From Acanthosepion esculentum (lineage: Eukaryota > Mollusca > Cephalopoda > Sepiida > Sepiidae): 64,000 bases of DNA. The notes beneath the pieces were generated by a model that was not told the origin of the DNA, searched no databases, and worked only from the letters and a program-made list of their open reading frames with translations. The stretch is from assembly GCA_964036315.1 (NCBI GenBank), contig OZ038496.1, positions 20,792,185-20,856,184 of the forward strand. The letters run 5' to 3'. This document shows, one piece after another, positions 43,540-55,152 of the stretch (positions are counted from its first letter, which is position 1; every line of letters begins with the position of its first letter). The translations under genes were made by a program, and so were the position numbers.

Positions 43540-44515
43540 TTGTAATGACAAATGTATCATCCTAACCAGGCCTGGTGCAAGGGTCTTGTGTCCCCACCCT
43601 ATCTATGATACAGGGTCTCCCACTACTACATCTCAATTTTCATAAGGTAGTTTTCATATACAAATTTCATTTGTAACTTAATTATATACAATAATGGATC
43701 ATGTGCAATATACGTGAACAATTTAATTCGAAAAATTGAAAATAAATACAGTGTATCCAAATGCAAATTAGAGACATGTCATACCATATTTACCTGACAT
43801 TGCATTAACTTCATATTACTTTTTCTGATAACTGCAAAACACTTTGATGAGAAAAACATTCTCCAATGAAAACCAGATTCAAAACTTGGATAGAAACATT
43901 TTCACATGAAAGCCTTCAAAATTTTATTCAGAAGGTATCAAAGAGCTGTCTGATAAGTGGCAACAAGCCATTGAAAATAATGGAAAATAAAATGTAATTG
44001 TAGCTTTTTTTTTTCAAGAATAAAGTTAATAAGAAAAAATGAAAATTATTTATGATGAACCTAATGTGTGTGTCTGAGGAATAAAAGTATATAGCTTAGA
44101 GTTTACTCATTACTGCTTTGACAAAAATGGCTGCTTTTATGTGACGGTTAATAAGCTTGGCTCTTAGACCAATTTGCAAATTTAGTTCCCTTCAATAGTG
44201 ACCTTGTGTCATACTAAGTAAAGTTTAGTAAACAACTATATACACTCAAATATTGCTCATGAAACAAATTCTTTTCTTTTATTTCTTTTTTAAGTTCATT
44301 TTGTAATTGTTTATTTAAAGATATATAGTTTCATATTTATCAGCTAGAAATTATGCTACACGTACATCTATATCAGTCTGTCTCCCTCCCTCAGTGGCAA
44401 GAACAAAGATAATTAACACCTAATAAAATATGCCAGTCAGTAAATTATTAGAGATTAATGTGTTTAGAAAGATTTAAATAATATATATATTTGTTGGTGG
44501 TCTGCTCCAAAACAT
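43540..44515. other. AT-rich DNA without recognisable features
   Basis: No coding or repeat signal was recognised. Confidence 0.4.
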
Positions 44516-44519
44516 CCAA

Positions 44520-44690
44520 CACTATATATAGAACTGTTTGGAGGACATTAATTGTTTTGCTAACACAAAATCACAAATCGTCCCAACTGCAGATTTGAAT
44601 GTACTAGACTTGTTTGAACTGTTCATCACACTAAATGATGTGCTCTCTCCCAGAAACTGTGACTAAGGACTACTCAAACACTTGATGTAG
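44520..44690 (+). mobile_element. SINE family B tail
   Basis: GATTTGAATGTACTAGACTTG, AATGATGTGCTCTCTCCCAGAAACTGTGACTAAGG match the tail of the copy at 27837-28160. The head is absent. Confidence 0.6.
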
Positions 44691-44699
44691 GCCTGTGTG

Positions 44700-45700
44700 T
44701 TGAGTCTTAGGTCCTCATCAATAAATTTGAGAGTTCTTTTGTTATCAGTCAGAGTGAGTTTTCCAAGCTGACATACATTTGTAATCACCATTAGACTCAT
44801 CCAACTCTTTCTGAATCTTCTACACTGTCCTCAGAAGTGTTTGCATTGGAGCTTCTGGCACAAATGCCAAGCAGTACAGCTTGCCATTTCCAAATTTCTC
44901 ATGGAATGAATTACGTCATGGTGCTTTTTTTCTCACAGATGATGCCCAACTGGCTCTAATATACTGTGCAGTCAACAAAAGCAAAAACAAACAACTCACA
45001 TGTGTGAAATTAAAACTGAATATAAAATGGTGACATTTTACCCACCGCACCTTGTATATGCTTGTGTCTGTGTTGTGTGTGAGTGACTTACACCTGCTTC
45101 TGAAATTCAATGTATACACACACAGTTTGACTAAGTCTGAGATAAAACATTAGAATAATATATCCCCGCCTCAGTCTGGGCCCCCTCTACCCTGGGCTGA
45201 ACAATAAAATCATAAAATTGGAGACAAGAAAAAAATAATTTTAAACCCTAAAAATAATATAATTATGGGATTTTATTATAATATAAATAATTCAGTAATA
45301 AATAGATTATTATATATTTTTAGGTCTGTCATTGAATTAAAATATAGATGCACACATGCAAACTTACATACATACACACAGTTTGAATGAAATTGAAATG
45401 GACATCTGTGTCATGAGAGCTAATTTCTCTTTCTGTCTGACAACAACCTCTGGATAACAGGAAAAGTGTATCAGCTGAAATGTGAAGCCCTTTGAAGTTA
45501 TTTTTATGACTAGCATATTGAAACTGAATATATTTTTGAATAAATGTATTTTAAATGGACAAATTATTGAGATTTGAAATTTTATCATTTTAGTATCAGT
45601 GAAGAGACAGGTACTAAACTAGTACTAACAATATAGTGACTACATAGATTGTCTGCATGAAGTACTTTAGAGTAAAGGTTTTTAAAACATGAAATTACTT
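44700..45700. other. DNA with a possible unidentified coding relic on the minus strand (44740-44935)
   Basis: Minus-strand translations across frames give MRNLEMASCTAWHLCQKLQC, RRFRKSWMSLM and TLTDNKRTLKFIDED, which look protein-like but were not assigned to a family. The rest is AT-rich and featureless. (TA)n-(TG)n lies at 45703-45750. Confidence 0.25.
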
Positions 45701-45701
45701 A

Positions 45702-45749
<48 letters not shown>

Positions 45750-45754
45750 TCTGA

Positions 45755-46835
45755 TCAGGAAAATTGAAAAGATTAGTGAAAGTAAAAGTAAAAAACTGCA
45801 CTTGTCAGTAATCAATTAAGTTAAAATGATTAATACACAAAGAGAATATATCCATTTTATTGCTTGAATCATGTTAAGAGTGTAATTCATTGTAAAGTGT
45901 TTTTGAACTGATTGACTCTTCTTCTGATTGCTTTAAACATTCTAAGTAGCTGTACAATGGGATTTGTTTACATTTTATAAATATGCAGAAGTACATTACT
46001 GAAACAATCAAGTGATATCAAATCACTTTTTCATGACTTGGATTTAATTTGTCAGTAATCAAGTTTGAAAAGAATACCTGCATTTGATTAGTTTTGTTGT
46101 TTAGTGTCATTTTCCAGTCATTCTCAAGACAGTAAAATTATTTGGGTTTTTCTCTCTACAATCATTTTCTGGTTCTATTGTTGTTCAGACAATTGTGACT
46201 TATTTGTTCAGCCAGTTCTCTTTTAATGATTGCTTGGCTGTCTAAGTGTCAGCTATTTTGTTTTTTCCTACATTTTGTCTTAGATGGTCAGAATCATTTT
46301 TTGGCTGAGACAACAGATGCAATACTGCTATTTAGTCGAACATTAGACATGTTATTTTTCTCCCCTCTCATATATGGAGGCATAAAAATAAGTTACTTCC
46401 TTTGTTTACTGCCAACTTGTGTCAGATTGATTATGTCACTTTTCTGGTTCCATACATTTTCCCATTACTATTTATTGATAACTTGTGTATTGTCAGAGTT
46501 TGAATCTATGTATAAGTAGTGTTTTTATGAGTACATATTGGGAAGTAAACAAGGAAGAAAGATACACGTGATAAAGAAACGCAGGTGATATATTGTCAAT
46601 AAGAATAGAAGGATGGAAAATACATAGATGCATCAACAAGTCTAGACTAATTAAAAATAAGCATTTTTTTTTTTCAAAATAATCTCCTTTTTTGTCAATG
46701 CATTTAATTTACTACAGATTATTATTAATGTAAAATGAACATTATATAGTAAAAATTTCAAACCAAAATTTTCTTAATAGCTGCATGTGAAGCTATAGAC
46801 ATATTGGTTCATTTTTTAATAGTATGGGAGATTGA
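45755..46835. other. DNA without recognised features
   Basis: The 97-codon open frame at 46226-46519 is hydrophobic, with no recognisable domain. I treat it as chance. Confidence 0.35.
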
Positions 46836-46839
46836 TGGA

Positions 46840-47720
46840 ATATAAATGAAGAAAAGTGGAAATATTTTGAAACAAAAATAGAGAAAAAGATGAAGAGGAA
46901 AAATTAACTGACTACAGAAAAAGAAGAGAGGAAGAAAAGGAAAAAAGAATAATGAAAGAAGAAAATATGAATTGAAAGAAGATTTAAAAAATGATTGATT
47001 GATTTGTTTTTTAAGGCAGTTTTTGGGTTATTTAAAACAACCTATATTTTGGATTGTTGGAGGTTGTTTACAGTACCTAGTGCTCCTAAAGAGTCCCCCA
47101 TCTAAGTCCTGATCAGGCTTGACACTGCTTAACTTCAGTGATCAAACACGAACCAGTGAATAAAAGGGAAGAGTAAATTGAAGAAAGTATGACAAAGAAG
47201 AAAAATTGAAATAAAGAAGAAAAAATTGAAAGAAGGATAAAAATAAAGAAGTAAATATGAATTGAAAGAAGTATAAAAAAAGAAGAAAAACTGAAAAAGG
47301 ATAAAATACAAATGAAAATTGAAAGAAGGATAAGAGTGAAGAAGAAAAATTGAGGTAAAGAAAAAATAAAAATGAAAGAAGAATTAAAAACAGGAGAAGA
47401 GAATGAAAGAACGATAAGGAAGAAAAATTGAAAGAAAGAATAAAAAATTGAATGAAGAATAAAAATGAAGGAAAAATGGAAAGAAGAATTGTAAAGAAGA
47501 AAAGAGAATGAAGGATAATATTGAAGGAAAAATTGAAAGAAGGCAGAAAAAATAGAAAGAAATGATTAAAAGAAGATGAAACTGAAAGATGTGTAAAACA
47601 AAGGAAACAGATATGAACTGAAAGAAAAGATGAAAGAAAGAGGAAGAAAAGCAAGTAAAAACAAAAGATGAAAAACAAAGTCTAGAGAAAAAAAATCTGA
47701 CAGGTAAATGTAGGGAAGAA
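46840..47720 (+). repeat. Polypurine-rich tract (~880 bp)
   Basis: The + strand is nearly all A and G, especially 47155-47700, with irregular GAAAGAAGGATAAAAATGAAGAAG-type units. A break with mixed sequence lies at 47000-47150. Minus-strand open frames of Phe, Ser and Leu here (up to 178 codons) are artefacts of the composition. Confidence 0.85.
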
Positions 47721-47724
47721 ATAG

Positions 47725-48950
47725 AGTAGATGAAAAACATGGCAGATGTCATATATTGGCAGCATGTAATGGTTCTTTACTTTCATTGTTTGTTGACAGT
47801 TCAGCTAAATTCTGATCACTTTACTTTCTTTTACTCTTTATTGCATAAAACTCACATCAGCTTTAACTTTGCCAAGTTGGTCACGGAAAGAATGAAAGAC
47901 ATCAACATGAGGAACATTTTGACTTCATCATTTCTTATTTTCACTAGAATTTCTTTAATTTCTGATTTTGGAAATTGAAACAGTTGGGTGGTATTCTGTG
48001 TTTAAAATATGTCAGTTCTGTTCTGGTTGTCTGATATTTTATGCTTGTCATTTAGCTGAATTGAGAAGAGGATGTTTAATGGTATATCAAGTTCTTTTGA
48101 AACATGAGACACTCAACCCATCAGAATGTCTTTTGTTAGAGTTTTATTTTGTCACTTTTTTTGTTTTACTATTATATTTAAACATGCAAGATATCAAACT
48201 CTAGAATTACTTAAAGATGGAGATTTTGATTACCTTGTTCTCTAAATCATGTATATTTTCATGAGTGGTAAGTGTGTATATCTATATAAGCATGCATATG
48301 CATACATATATACACATATAATGTAGGTAGATGGATAGAGAACATGATAGAGGAAGATGCATTTGCAATCTCAAAATACTGAGAAATGGATACCTTAATT
48401 GTTTTGTTCATTTTAATTCCTATATTTGGTTCTTTTCTTTGTACATTATATATATATATATATATGATTAATACAAATATAAAATTTATCACTTAGCTGA
48501 TTGATGTTATATTCAGCACCCTGATTCCAAAGTTTTGTAGACAAACCTTTGTGCAATCGTTCAGTTCACTTTTCAGGAGTTATCAGCAATCTGGCAATTT
48601 CCTCATTTTCGTTATTTTTATATTAAGTTTTTAAAAAATAATTTATATGATATTTAGTGGTGTTAGGTTGATTTTTTTCTTCTTCTTTGTGTGTGTATAT
48701 GCATGCACATGTTTAGAGTATGTGTGTGTATAAATATGTGTGTGTATATATATATATACAGTGGATTAAGTGAAACATATCGGGACCACATTTTTAATCT
48801 TTATAAATGGAAATTCTTTTAAATAGATTTGCATAAAAAAAACAAAATATTAAATTGATTCTGTTCTTGCACAATATGGCCTATTAAACAGCTATTTCTT
48901 GTAACCAATACTCCATCAGAATCCCCACTTCACACACAACTTATATATAC
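47725..48950. other. AT-rich DNA with short TA and TG runs
   Basis: Short repeats lie at 48447-48466 and 48690-48760. The phrases ATACAGTGGATTAAGTG (48757) and ATACAGGGGTCTACAAAAG (48948) look like transposon termini after TA, but no matching inverted ends were found nearby. Confidence 0.35.
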
Positions 48951-49024
48951 AGGGGTCTACAAAAGTAAGTACACAGTATTATTGATATGCTTGTGTAATC
49001 AATACAATATATTTTATTTTTTAG

Positions 49025-49515
49025 TACTGCATACCTACTTGTTGTAACCTAGGGAAGGCTTACCAAATAGAATAATTAAACGAAGGTTGGAAATGAACGA
49101 TAATACTTAGGACAAGAACAACACATGTAAGATTCGCCAGCAGTGCATAGAAGAAGTAGCCAACTGCTAGAAGTGAGTCAATTGAATTCCACAATGAATC
49201 TCCAACTCTAGGACATCTACCAACCACGTAATGTTGCCAGATGTGGCACAAGGCCATATTTAATGTGGGGTATTCAAGCCCATAGGCTCGGCCAAAATTT
49301 CCCCATAGACACCGTATAAAATGGGGTTGGGTAGCTGTTTTCCGAGACAAGACTCTGCCTTTCAATATAGACTCGTCTGGGGATCCTCTCAGAGGCAGAG
49401 AGTTTGACAGCACAGCTGGAGACGAATCTCCAACTGTAGACCACATAGTGTATTCACTACTGTATTTATGGGAATGGCTGCATACCTATTATCATCTGTA
49501 GGTATGCTACAACAC
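49025..49515 (-). mobile_element. Internal segment of the family F long variant
   Basis: Matches 56500-56945 in inverted orientation over most of its length: CAGTCGGAGATTCATCTCCAGC, GGATCCCCAGAC.AGTCTA, AGAGTCTTGTCTC.G.AAACAGCTACCC, CCATTTTATACGG and TTGTTCTTGTCCTAAGTATTATC. This copy has an open minus-strand frame of 128 codons. The sister copy is broken in the same frame, so I do not call a gene. Confidence 0.65.
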
Positions 49516-49655
49516 TACTTTTGCATTTTTGTATGATTACAAGAAATTTTCAATGTTGCCACATCTGTGCAAGAAAGTGTAAGTCCCTAGCAGGACTAAA
49601 AAGTCACATCTGCACTGCTCATATTTGAAAATAAACCAAGCAATGATATTACTAT

Positions 49656-49687
<32 letters not shown>

Positions 49688-49810
49688 TATATATATATAA
49701 AGAATTTGCACTAAACAGATCATATGAATCTGTTTAGACATATATAAACAGTATATTGAAACTTCTTAGTGAGTAAAAGTCTATGTTTAATTGTATAATT
49801 AATTATAACA

Positions 49811-50203
49811 AGGAGGCACGGTGGAGTAATGGATAACAGAGAGCCGAGTTCGAATTCCAGTCGATTCCATTACATTCACTTACGTGCTAATACCCTTGGT
49901 AAAGGTGTGAATCCTCTTCTTCTCCCACCAACTATGGGTAAATAGCAGGACAGACTGGGTTCTATAGCCTTGGATGGCAACTGGTCTAGGAGAAGGACAA
50001 CTCTGAATTCAAACCTGCGGAGGGTTGTTTGGGGACCTTGTGGCATCCGTTGCACCAGGTCCCTGTATTCGTCCCTCCAAAAAGTGTGGATGGCCCTACA
50101 CAAGGCCTTCACCACTATAATCAAGTCCTGTGTGGCTGTCGGACTTTCGGTTTCTGGGAGCTGATATGTCTGACCCTCATATGTCGAGTTCGACGGGAGA
50201 AGC
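49811..50203 (+). mobile_element. SINE family A, full-length copy with alternative tail
   Basis: Head GGAGGCACGGTGGAGTAATGG and GAGTTCGAATTCCAG, shared body, then the second tail type beginning GTCTAGGAGAAGGAC and ending ATATGTCGAGTTCGACGGGAG. A short deletion removes bases between the A and B boxes. It is preceded by (CA)n-(TA)n at 49657-49700. Confidence 0.8.
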
Positions 50204-50637
50204 ATAATTATAACAGTACTTGAGATTGTGAACATTTCAATAAATTCTTCCATTATGCAGAGTTGTTTTGAATAAAGTTGACAATGGAGTTTACATCAGA
50301 CAGGAAATCCTCTCTTTGTTTTGGGTTTGTTTTTATTTTTGGCATTATGGCTGCAAAAGCTTATTAAAAATTATAGTTCTATTATAAATAGACTGTAACA
50401 TATTTTATTATGCTCTTAGACATATTGACTCATGCATTAAAAAACAACTATTTTCATTTCATATATATATATATATATATAATATTTTCTAATCTTGAAA
50501 TATTTTTTAACTCAATTCTTATATACCCACTAATATTTTTAATATATCTTAAAAATGACAATATTTTTTTCTGACATCAGAATTTCTATTTTTTGATGAG
50601 ATATAATGAAAATAATTAGTGTCAAAGTATTGTTTTT

Positions 50638-50900
50638 AATCATTTCACGCCAAGCAAGGTGAGTGTGAAAGAATATGAGAAAAAGAAAGTCATTATTAAG
50701 AAAAGAGAACAATAAAAGAAAGGAATTAAAAAGGCAGAAGATAATGATTGAAATCGATTTTAAACTTTTGAAGATCAAAGTTGACTGGAAAGCAAGAAGC
50801 TGGAAGGGACTTACACAAGCATAAAGTATGAGAGAAAAAACTGTTAACATGGAACTTATGGTTACATCTAGCCATTTTAACTGTAAAATGATGCCAATCT
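50638..50900 (-). pseudogene. Jockey/CR1-like LINE 3' fragment
   Basis: The plus strand shows the reverse complement: ATTTCACGCCAAGCAAGGTGA (3' end), GGCAGAAGATAATGATTGAAAT, AAACTTTTGAAGATCAAAGTT and CATCTAGCCATTTTAACTGTAAAATGATG. It is the only clear copy of this family on the minus strand. Confidence 0.75.
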
Positions 50901-50909
50901 ATGTAATAA

Positions 50910-52440
50910 AATCCTTCTATAAATTTATTGTCTGCTGTCAGTAATTTTGAAAATGTTTTTCATGACTTATAAATCTTTAAAAAAATACAAATTGTTAGTT
51001 ATAGTTATACATCTCAGTTAATTTAATAAATTTAAACAAATTTCATTTTGTTTGGAAAATAATCATTTTTATCTTTAAAAAATGTCAGCACATTGTTATT
51101 TAAAATTTAGCTTAAAGTTAATTTACATCAAAATACATCTTGAGTACAATTGTTTTGGGAAGCTATTTCTTTTGAGGTGATTTTTATCCTGTCATTTACT
51201 TGAGTTGGCATTATTACAAAATATATGCACATAAGACATGAACAAACTTAGAAAGATAGATAGATAGATTGATAGATATGCACAGATTGATAGATATGAA
51301 CAGATTGAAATAGCTATAATACTGTTTTTAGAATTCAAACAATTATTAAATTTGTATAACATGAAATTGTAGTGGCATTTATTTCTTTTAATGTGTTTTT
51401 CCAAATTCAATGATTTCCACTGGCAAAATGTGTTTTCTAAGTGTTTATGATCAACTGTTTTCTTTCCTATTATTGTAACTTCTTTTGACACCTTGTAATT
51501 CCATCTTTATTTAAGGTTAAACCGGGTTTTCCTTTTTATAATGAATTTCTGCTCGTTTAGAGTTTTGAGGTACACACCTTTTCCAAAGTGGCAGTTCATC
51601 AGTTTTAGAACTGATCTGTCTTTCTCTCCCAGTGCCATCTTTAAATATATAGGCAGTCATGGCTCTGATGATGTTCTAAATTTATGATGTCTTTATTGTA
51701 ATATTCAGAGAGTTTTATTAATATTATTTTGATGAAAATGAATGCTTTCCACATTACTGGAGCGTAAGATACAGCTTATATATCAGGCACATTCCCAAAA
51801 GGCTATTTATAATATTATATCAGAAGGCAATAATTTATTGGAATCTATCATCAAAATGGTAAGGAATGTCTTCATTAAATTTATATTTATTCAACCATAA
51901 ACAATGGCTTCTTTTCTGTTTATTTATTTTATTTTTTTAATGAGATAATTTAAGTTCTTAACTCTTATCATTTATTACTGGGTTTCAGATTATATATTTA
52001 CTAAAACTAAAAAGTATATTTGGTGATTTGGGTTCAATAGTTAACTTTATTCCTTCAGAAAAAAAGTTTTTCCCCTTCCCTTGAGGAATTTCCAGTCAGT
52101 AACCAAATATAGTAACTTTTCTCAGTGACAAAATCATGTGGGGAGGAATACAATTTCCAGTAAATTTAATATGGATGTTTGTATTATTACTATTGTATTC
52201 ATTTGAAAATGGAAAAAAGCAAAAATAAAATATTTTTATATGGGAATGGATGTTTAGACCATAAAAGTAATCATGCCTCATTTACCAGAATTTTTCCATT
52301 CATTATTCACAATTTGATATTTATGAGGAAGAAAATTTCTATCTGAATCTCTGAGATGAGAAATTATCATTATTATATTCTGATTTAAGCAAAATCTTGT
52401 CCTCATCTTGGTTGTGGTAGTCATAGCAATTTGAAGATTG
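50910..52440. other. AT-rich DNA with a short GATA repeat
   Basis: 51253-51310 has GATA units with ATATGAACAGATTG spacers, like the 19.3-kb minisatellite. Otherwise nothing was recognised. Confidence 0.4.
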
Positions 52441-52444
52441 TACC

Positions 52445-52860
52445 CTGAGGCCTTTTTCACCTACCTGTTCATTAACATTCTCAGAATTTTTGACTGAATC
52501 CTTTATTCTATAGATGAGGGTAAACTGTTCTCATTCCAGTGCCTGTGCTCAGGGAAATTGCATATTAGTGAATTCTTCTTTTATTTCATCCATTGTTAAT
52601 TCATCCTGCTGAACTACAATATATGGATTCCACTACTTGACCCCGGAATTGAACATATGACCACCAGGTAAACTGCAACACTTAACCAACTCTTATATCC
52701 TGCAGGATAATAAGATGGTGCAATTTCAGAGCCTTAAAGACATTGAAGAAGAGGCATTAGGTTTAAAGCTCCAAAATTACATCAATATGCACAGTAGAAT
52801 GAGAAGAGATTAAATAAAGGGTTTGGTTCAAAATTACAAGAATATTACCAAATGATTTAT
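52445..52860 (-). mobile_element. SINE family F copies (inverted pair of bodies with one head)
   Basis: Minus strand 52710-52460 has a tRNA-like head (TTGGTTAAGTGTTGCAG, ATGTTCAATTCCGGGG) and the body CACTGGAATGAGAACAGTTTACCCTCATC, AATAAAGGATTCAGTC. 52785-52855 has the body again on the + strand (GAATGAGAAGAGATTAAATAAAGGGTTTGGTTC). Confidence 0.6.
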
Positions 52861-53037
52861 ATTTGGATGAGAATCTGATAGAATGGTAAATATCCAAGAC
52901 AATTTGAAAAACTCTTATTTTGACATTTTGCTGATCAAACAGTATCATAAGAAAATGGATTTTAGGCACTATTTAAATTGACTGGTCCACTTGTAAATAT
53001 AAGGAAGAATTTTTTTTTTAAGCAATTCTTGTCAATT

Positions 53038-53135
53038 AGAATTCATTAATCCTTTCACAAGCCATGACATTTGTCAAAATCCCAAAATATTAATTTTTTG
53101 TATCATTCTAGAAGGAATTCCTTTTCATAATATAA
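53038..53135. mobile_element. Single arm of a foldback MITE family
   Basis: Matches the arms of 60945-61160: TTCATTAATCCTTTCACAAGCC, ACATTTGTCAAAATC, AAAATATTAATTTTTTGTATCATTCTAGAAGG and ATAATATAAATACA. Confidence 0.55.
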
Positions 53136-53139
53136 ATAC

Positions 53140-54070
53140 ATTGCCAAACCAATCCCTGACTTCTTAAACAGTTATCTACATTTAATTTTTATTTACAAAT
53201 GCCAAGTTTGAAACTGTGCTGCATCATTGATAGTTGTGTACTATTATGAATCTGGATAAAGGACAATATCAGTTGTACACAGTTATAAAATACATAAGCA
53301 CAGTTCCAAACTGTTTTCACTATTCATAAATGCATTCAAATTTCTGTCATACTTTCCATTGTCTGTTATTATACTGCACAGATAGTTGAATTTCTATACT
53401 TGTTTAAATTTGACATCCCCAGTGTGTAAATCACATCTTGGGCAGTCCCATTTTGCTCAGTACAATGCATTCTATCTTCTTAATAATAATGATCAGTGTT
53501 TTCTTTATCTGAAATGTTGTGACTCTAAGAAGCAAGATGAGGACAACAGTTCAATTAAATCAATGTCTATTTATGATGAAAAGTTTTCAAAAAATCTCTG
53601 CAGAAAATTTGGAATTTTTTTCCAAATTATAATACATCTAATGCAAATGGATGCAGGAGTTCAGTAATATTGTTATAGTGTAGATAACTGTCAGCTTAAA
53701 TCTTTAAAAAATTATCTATAACTTAATAGAAATTATTCTTGAAAACAATTTTAAGTATGAATATATTAATTTGTTAACAGATATAAGTAAAGATTATTAT
53801 TAAAATAATTTTTTTCATTTTTGGAGAGATGGGGTTGTTTGTGTGTGAGTTGATCTTGTTTAAATAATCTGAATATAATGGTAAAATTTTAATTTTTTTT
53901 TTGTTGAGGTATTCAGTGTCACCCAGATAAATATTTTCCATTTTGTTCCTGCCTGGCTTCCTTTTAAAACAATTTTTTTGTTTTTGGCTCTTTGTTTCTC
54001 AAAGTTTAGGTGCTTAAATGATATTTCCATTCAATTGAATAACCAAAACCATACATTGTATGTGTGTATA
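53140..54070. other. AT-rich DNA without recognised genes
   Basis: The 93-codon open frame at 53386-53667 has no recognisable domain and no repeat partner here. Confidence 0.35.
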
Positions 54071-54075
54071 GAATG

Positions 54076-54076
<1 letters not shown>

Positions 54077-54118
<42 letters not shown>
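54077..54118. repeat. (TA)n microsatellite
   Basis: About 20 TA units; a second short run lies at 54150-54165. Confidence 0.95.
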
Positions 54119-54122
<4 letters not shown>

Positions 54123-54246
54123 GTGCTCAATATGCATACATATACATACATATATATATATATAAATAAATTCCAAGAGGATAGAATCCAGGTAGAACTC
54201 AATGTCCAGGACAGAGTAAGAATATAATATAAAAGACTCAAACAAG

Positions 54247-54348
54247 AATATAATATAAAAGGCTCAAACACTAATATTCCATGCTTACGATTCCAATGTA
54301 ATAAATTATAACCATGGAATATTAGTGTTTGAGCCTTTTATATTATAT
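54247..54348. mobile_element. Perfect-arm palindrome (35-bp arms)
   Basis: AATATAAAAGGCTCAAACACTAATATTCCATG (54249-54281) is followed after about 31 bp by its exact reverse complement (54313-54346). A partial direct copy of the outer arm lies just upstream (54215-54245). Confidence 0.8.
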
Positions 54349-54360
54349 ATATATATATAT

Positions 54361-54724
54361 ATATTGGGAAAAATGTATGACAAAGTGGAAAAAAATTTTC
54401 TTGTGACATATTTTGTCCTTTATGAGTTCATTGTATTAAATTTATGTTGATATGACTACACATGCACACAAATGAGGGATGCTTGCAGAACATTTTTTAT
54501 CACAGTGTGGGATATCTACTAACAAAAGTGAGGGAAAGAAAAAGAATTTAAATGAAATCAGGTTGATTAAAAAAAAAATTTTAATTTAAAATTCCCAGCA
54601 TCTCTCATTCATGTGCATGTGTAGTCACACCAACATAATAAATTTAGACTGATGAAGTCATTTTAAATGGAACGTTTCAAGAAAACTTTTTCCACTTTGT
54701 TTTACAATTCTCCCCAATATTGTT
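54361..54724. mobile_element. Foldback element with ~125-bp imperfect arms
   Basis: The left arm (GACAAAGTGGAAAAAAATTTTC ... GACTACACATGCACA) is repeated in inverted orientation at 54598-54724 (GTGCATGTGTAGTCACACCAAC ... TTTTTCCACTTTGTTTTAC). A third, single arm is at 61680-61790. The right arm holds CTGATGA and GGAACGTTTC, resembling the damaged hammerhead-like cores elsewhere. No coding capacity. Confidence 0.65.
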
Positions 54725-54807
54725 CTTGATATATAAAAATATATATTGTTATCTCATATATATATATATATAAAAGGTTATAATTGTTCCAACAAGAGAA
54801 AAATGTA

Positions 54808-54897
54808 TATTTAAAAAAAAGAGAAACTACAAACATTTTTGGTTATAACATCATTATAACCAAAAAGATTTTCAGTTTCTCTCTATTTTTAAAATTT
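54808..54897. repeat. Inverted repeat hairpin (~38-bp imperfect arms)
   Basis: TTTAAAAAAAAGAGAAACT ... TTTTTGGTTATAA is mirrored by TTATAACCAAAAAG ... AGTTTCTCTCTATTTTTAAA, with a 5-bp centre. Confidence 0.7.
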
Positions 54898-54929
54898 ATA
54901 TATATATACAAAAGATATTCCATTTTAAA

Positions 54930-54981
54930 TGCTGGTGTTAATAAAATAGTGCATGGTGTAATATAACAAAGCTGTTAATAA

Positions 54982-55032
<51 letters not shown>

Positions 55033-55087
55033 ATATACTTAATAGCTCTGTTGTATTAGATCATGCTACTGGTGAGAAAAAAAATAC

Positions 55088-55150
<63 letters not shown>
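54930..55150. repeat. Nested (TA)n arrays inside a larger inverted repeat
   Basis: TAATATAACAAAGCTGTTAATAAAT before the first TA array (54984-55028) is mirrored by ACTTAATAGCTCTGTTGTATTAGAT after it. A second, longer TA array lies at 55098-55145. Confidence 0.65.

Positions 55151-55152
<2 letters not shown>

Noticed and set aside
47142..47752. Minus-strand frames of 178 and 122 codons rich in Phe, Ser and Leu
   Set aside because: They lie in the polypurine tract; two overlapping frames are open at once, as low-complexity composition predicts.
48757..49000. A Tc1-like MITE starting at ATACAGTGG or ATACAGGGG
   Set aside because: No inverted partner was found for either candidate terminus within a few kilobases.
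49060..49446. 128-codon minus-strand frame as a gene
   Set aside because: It lies in a dispersed repeat, and the sister copy at 56.5-56.9 kb is broken in the same frame.
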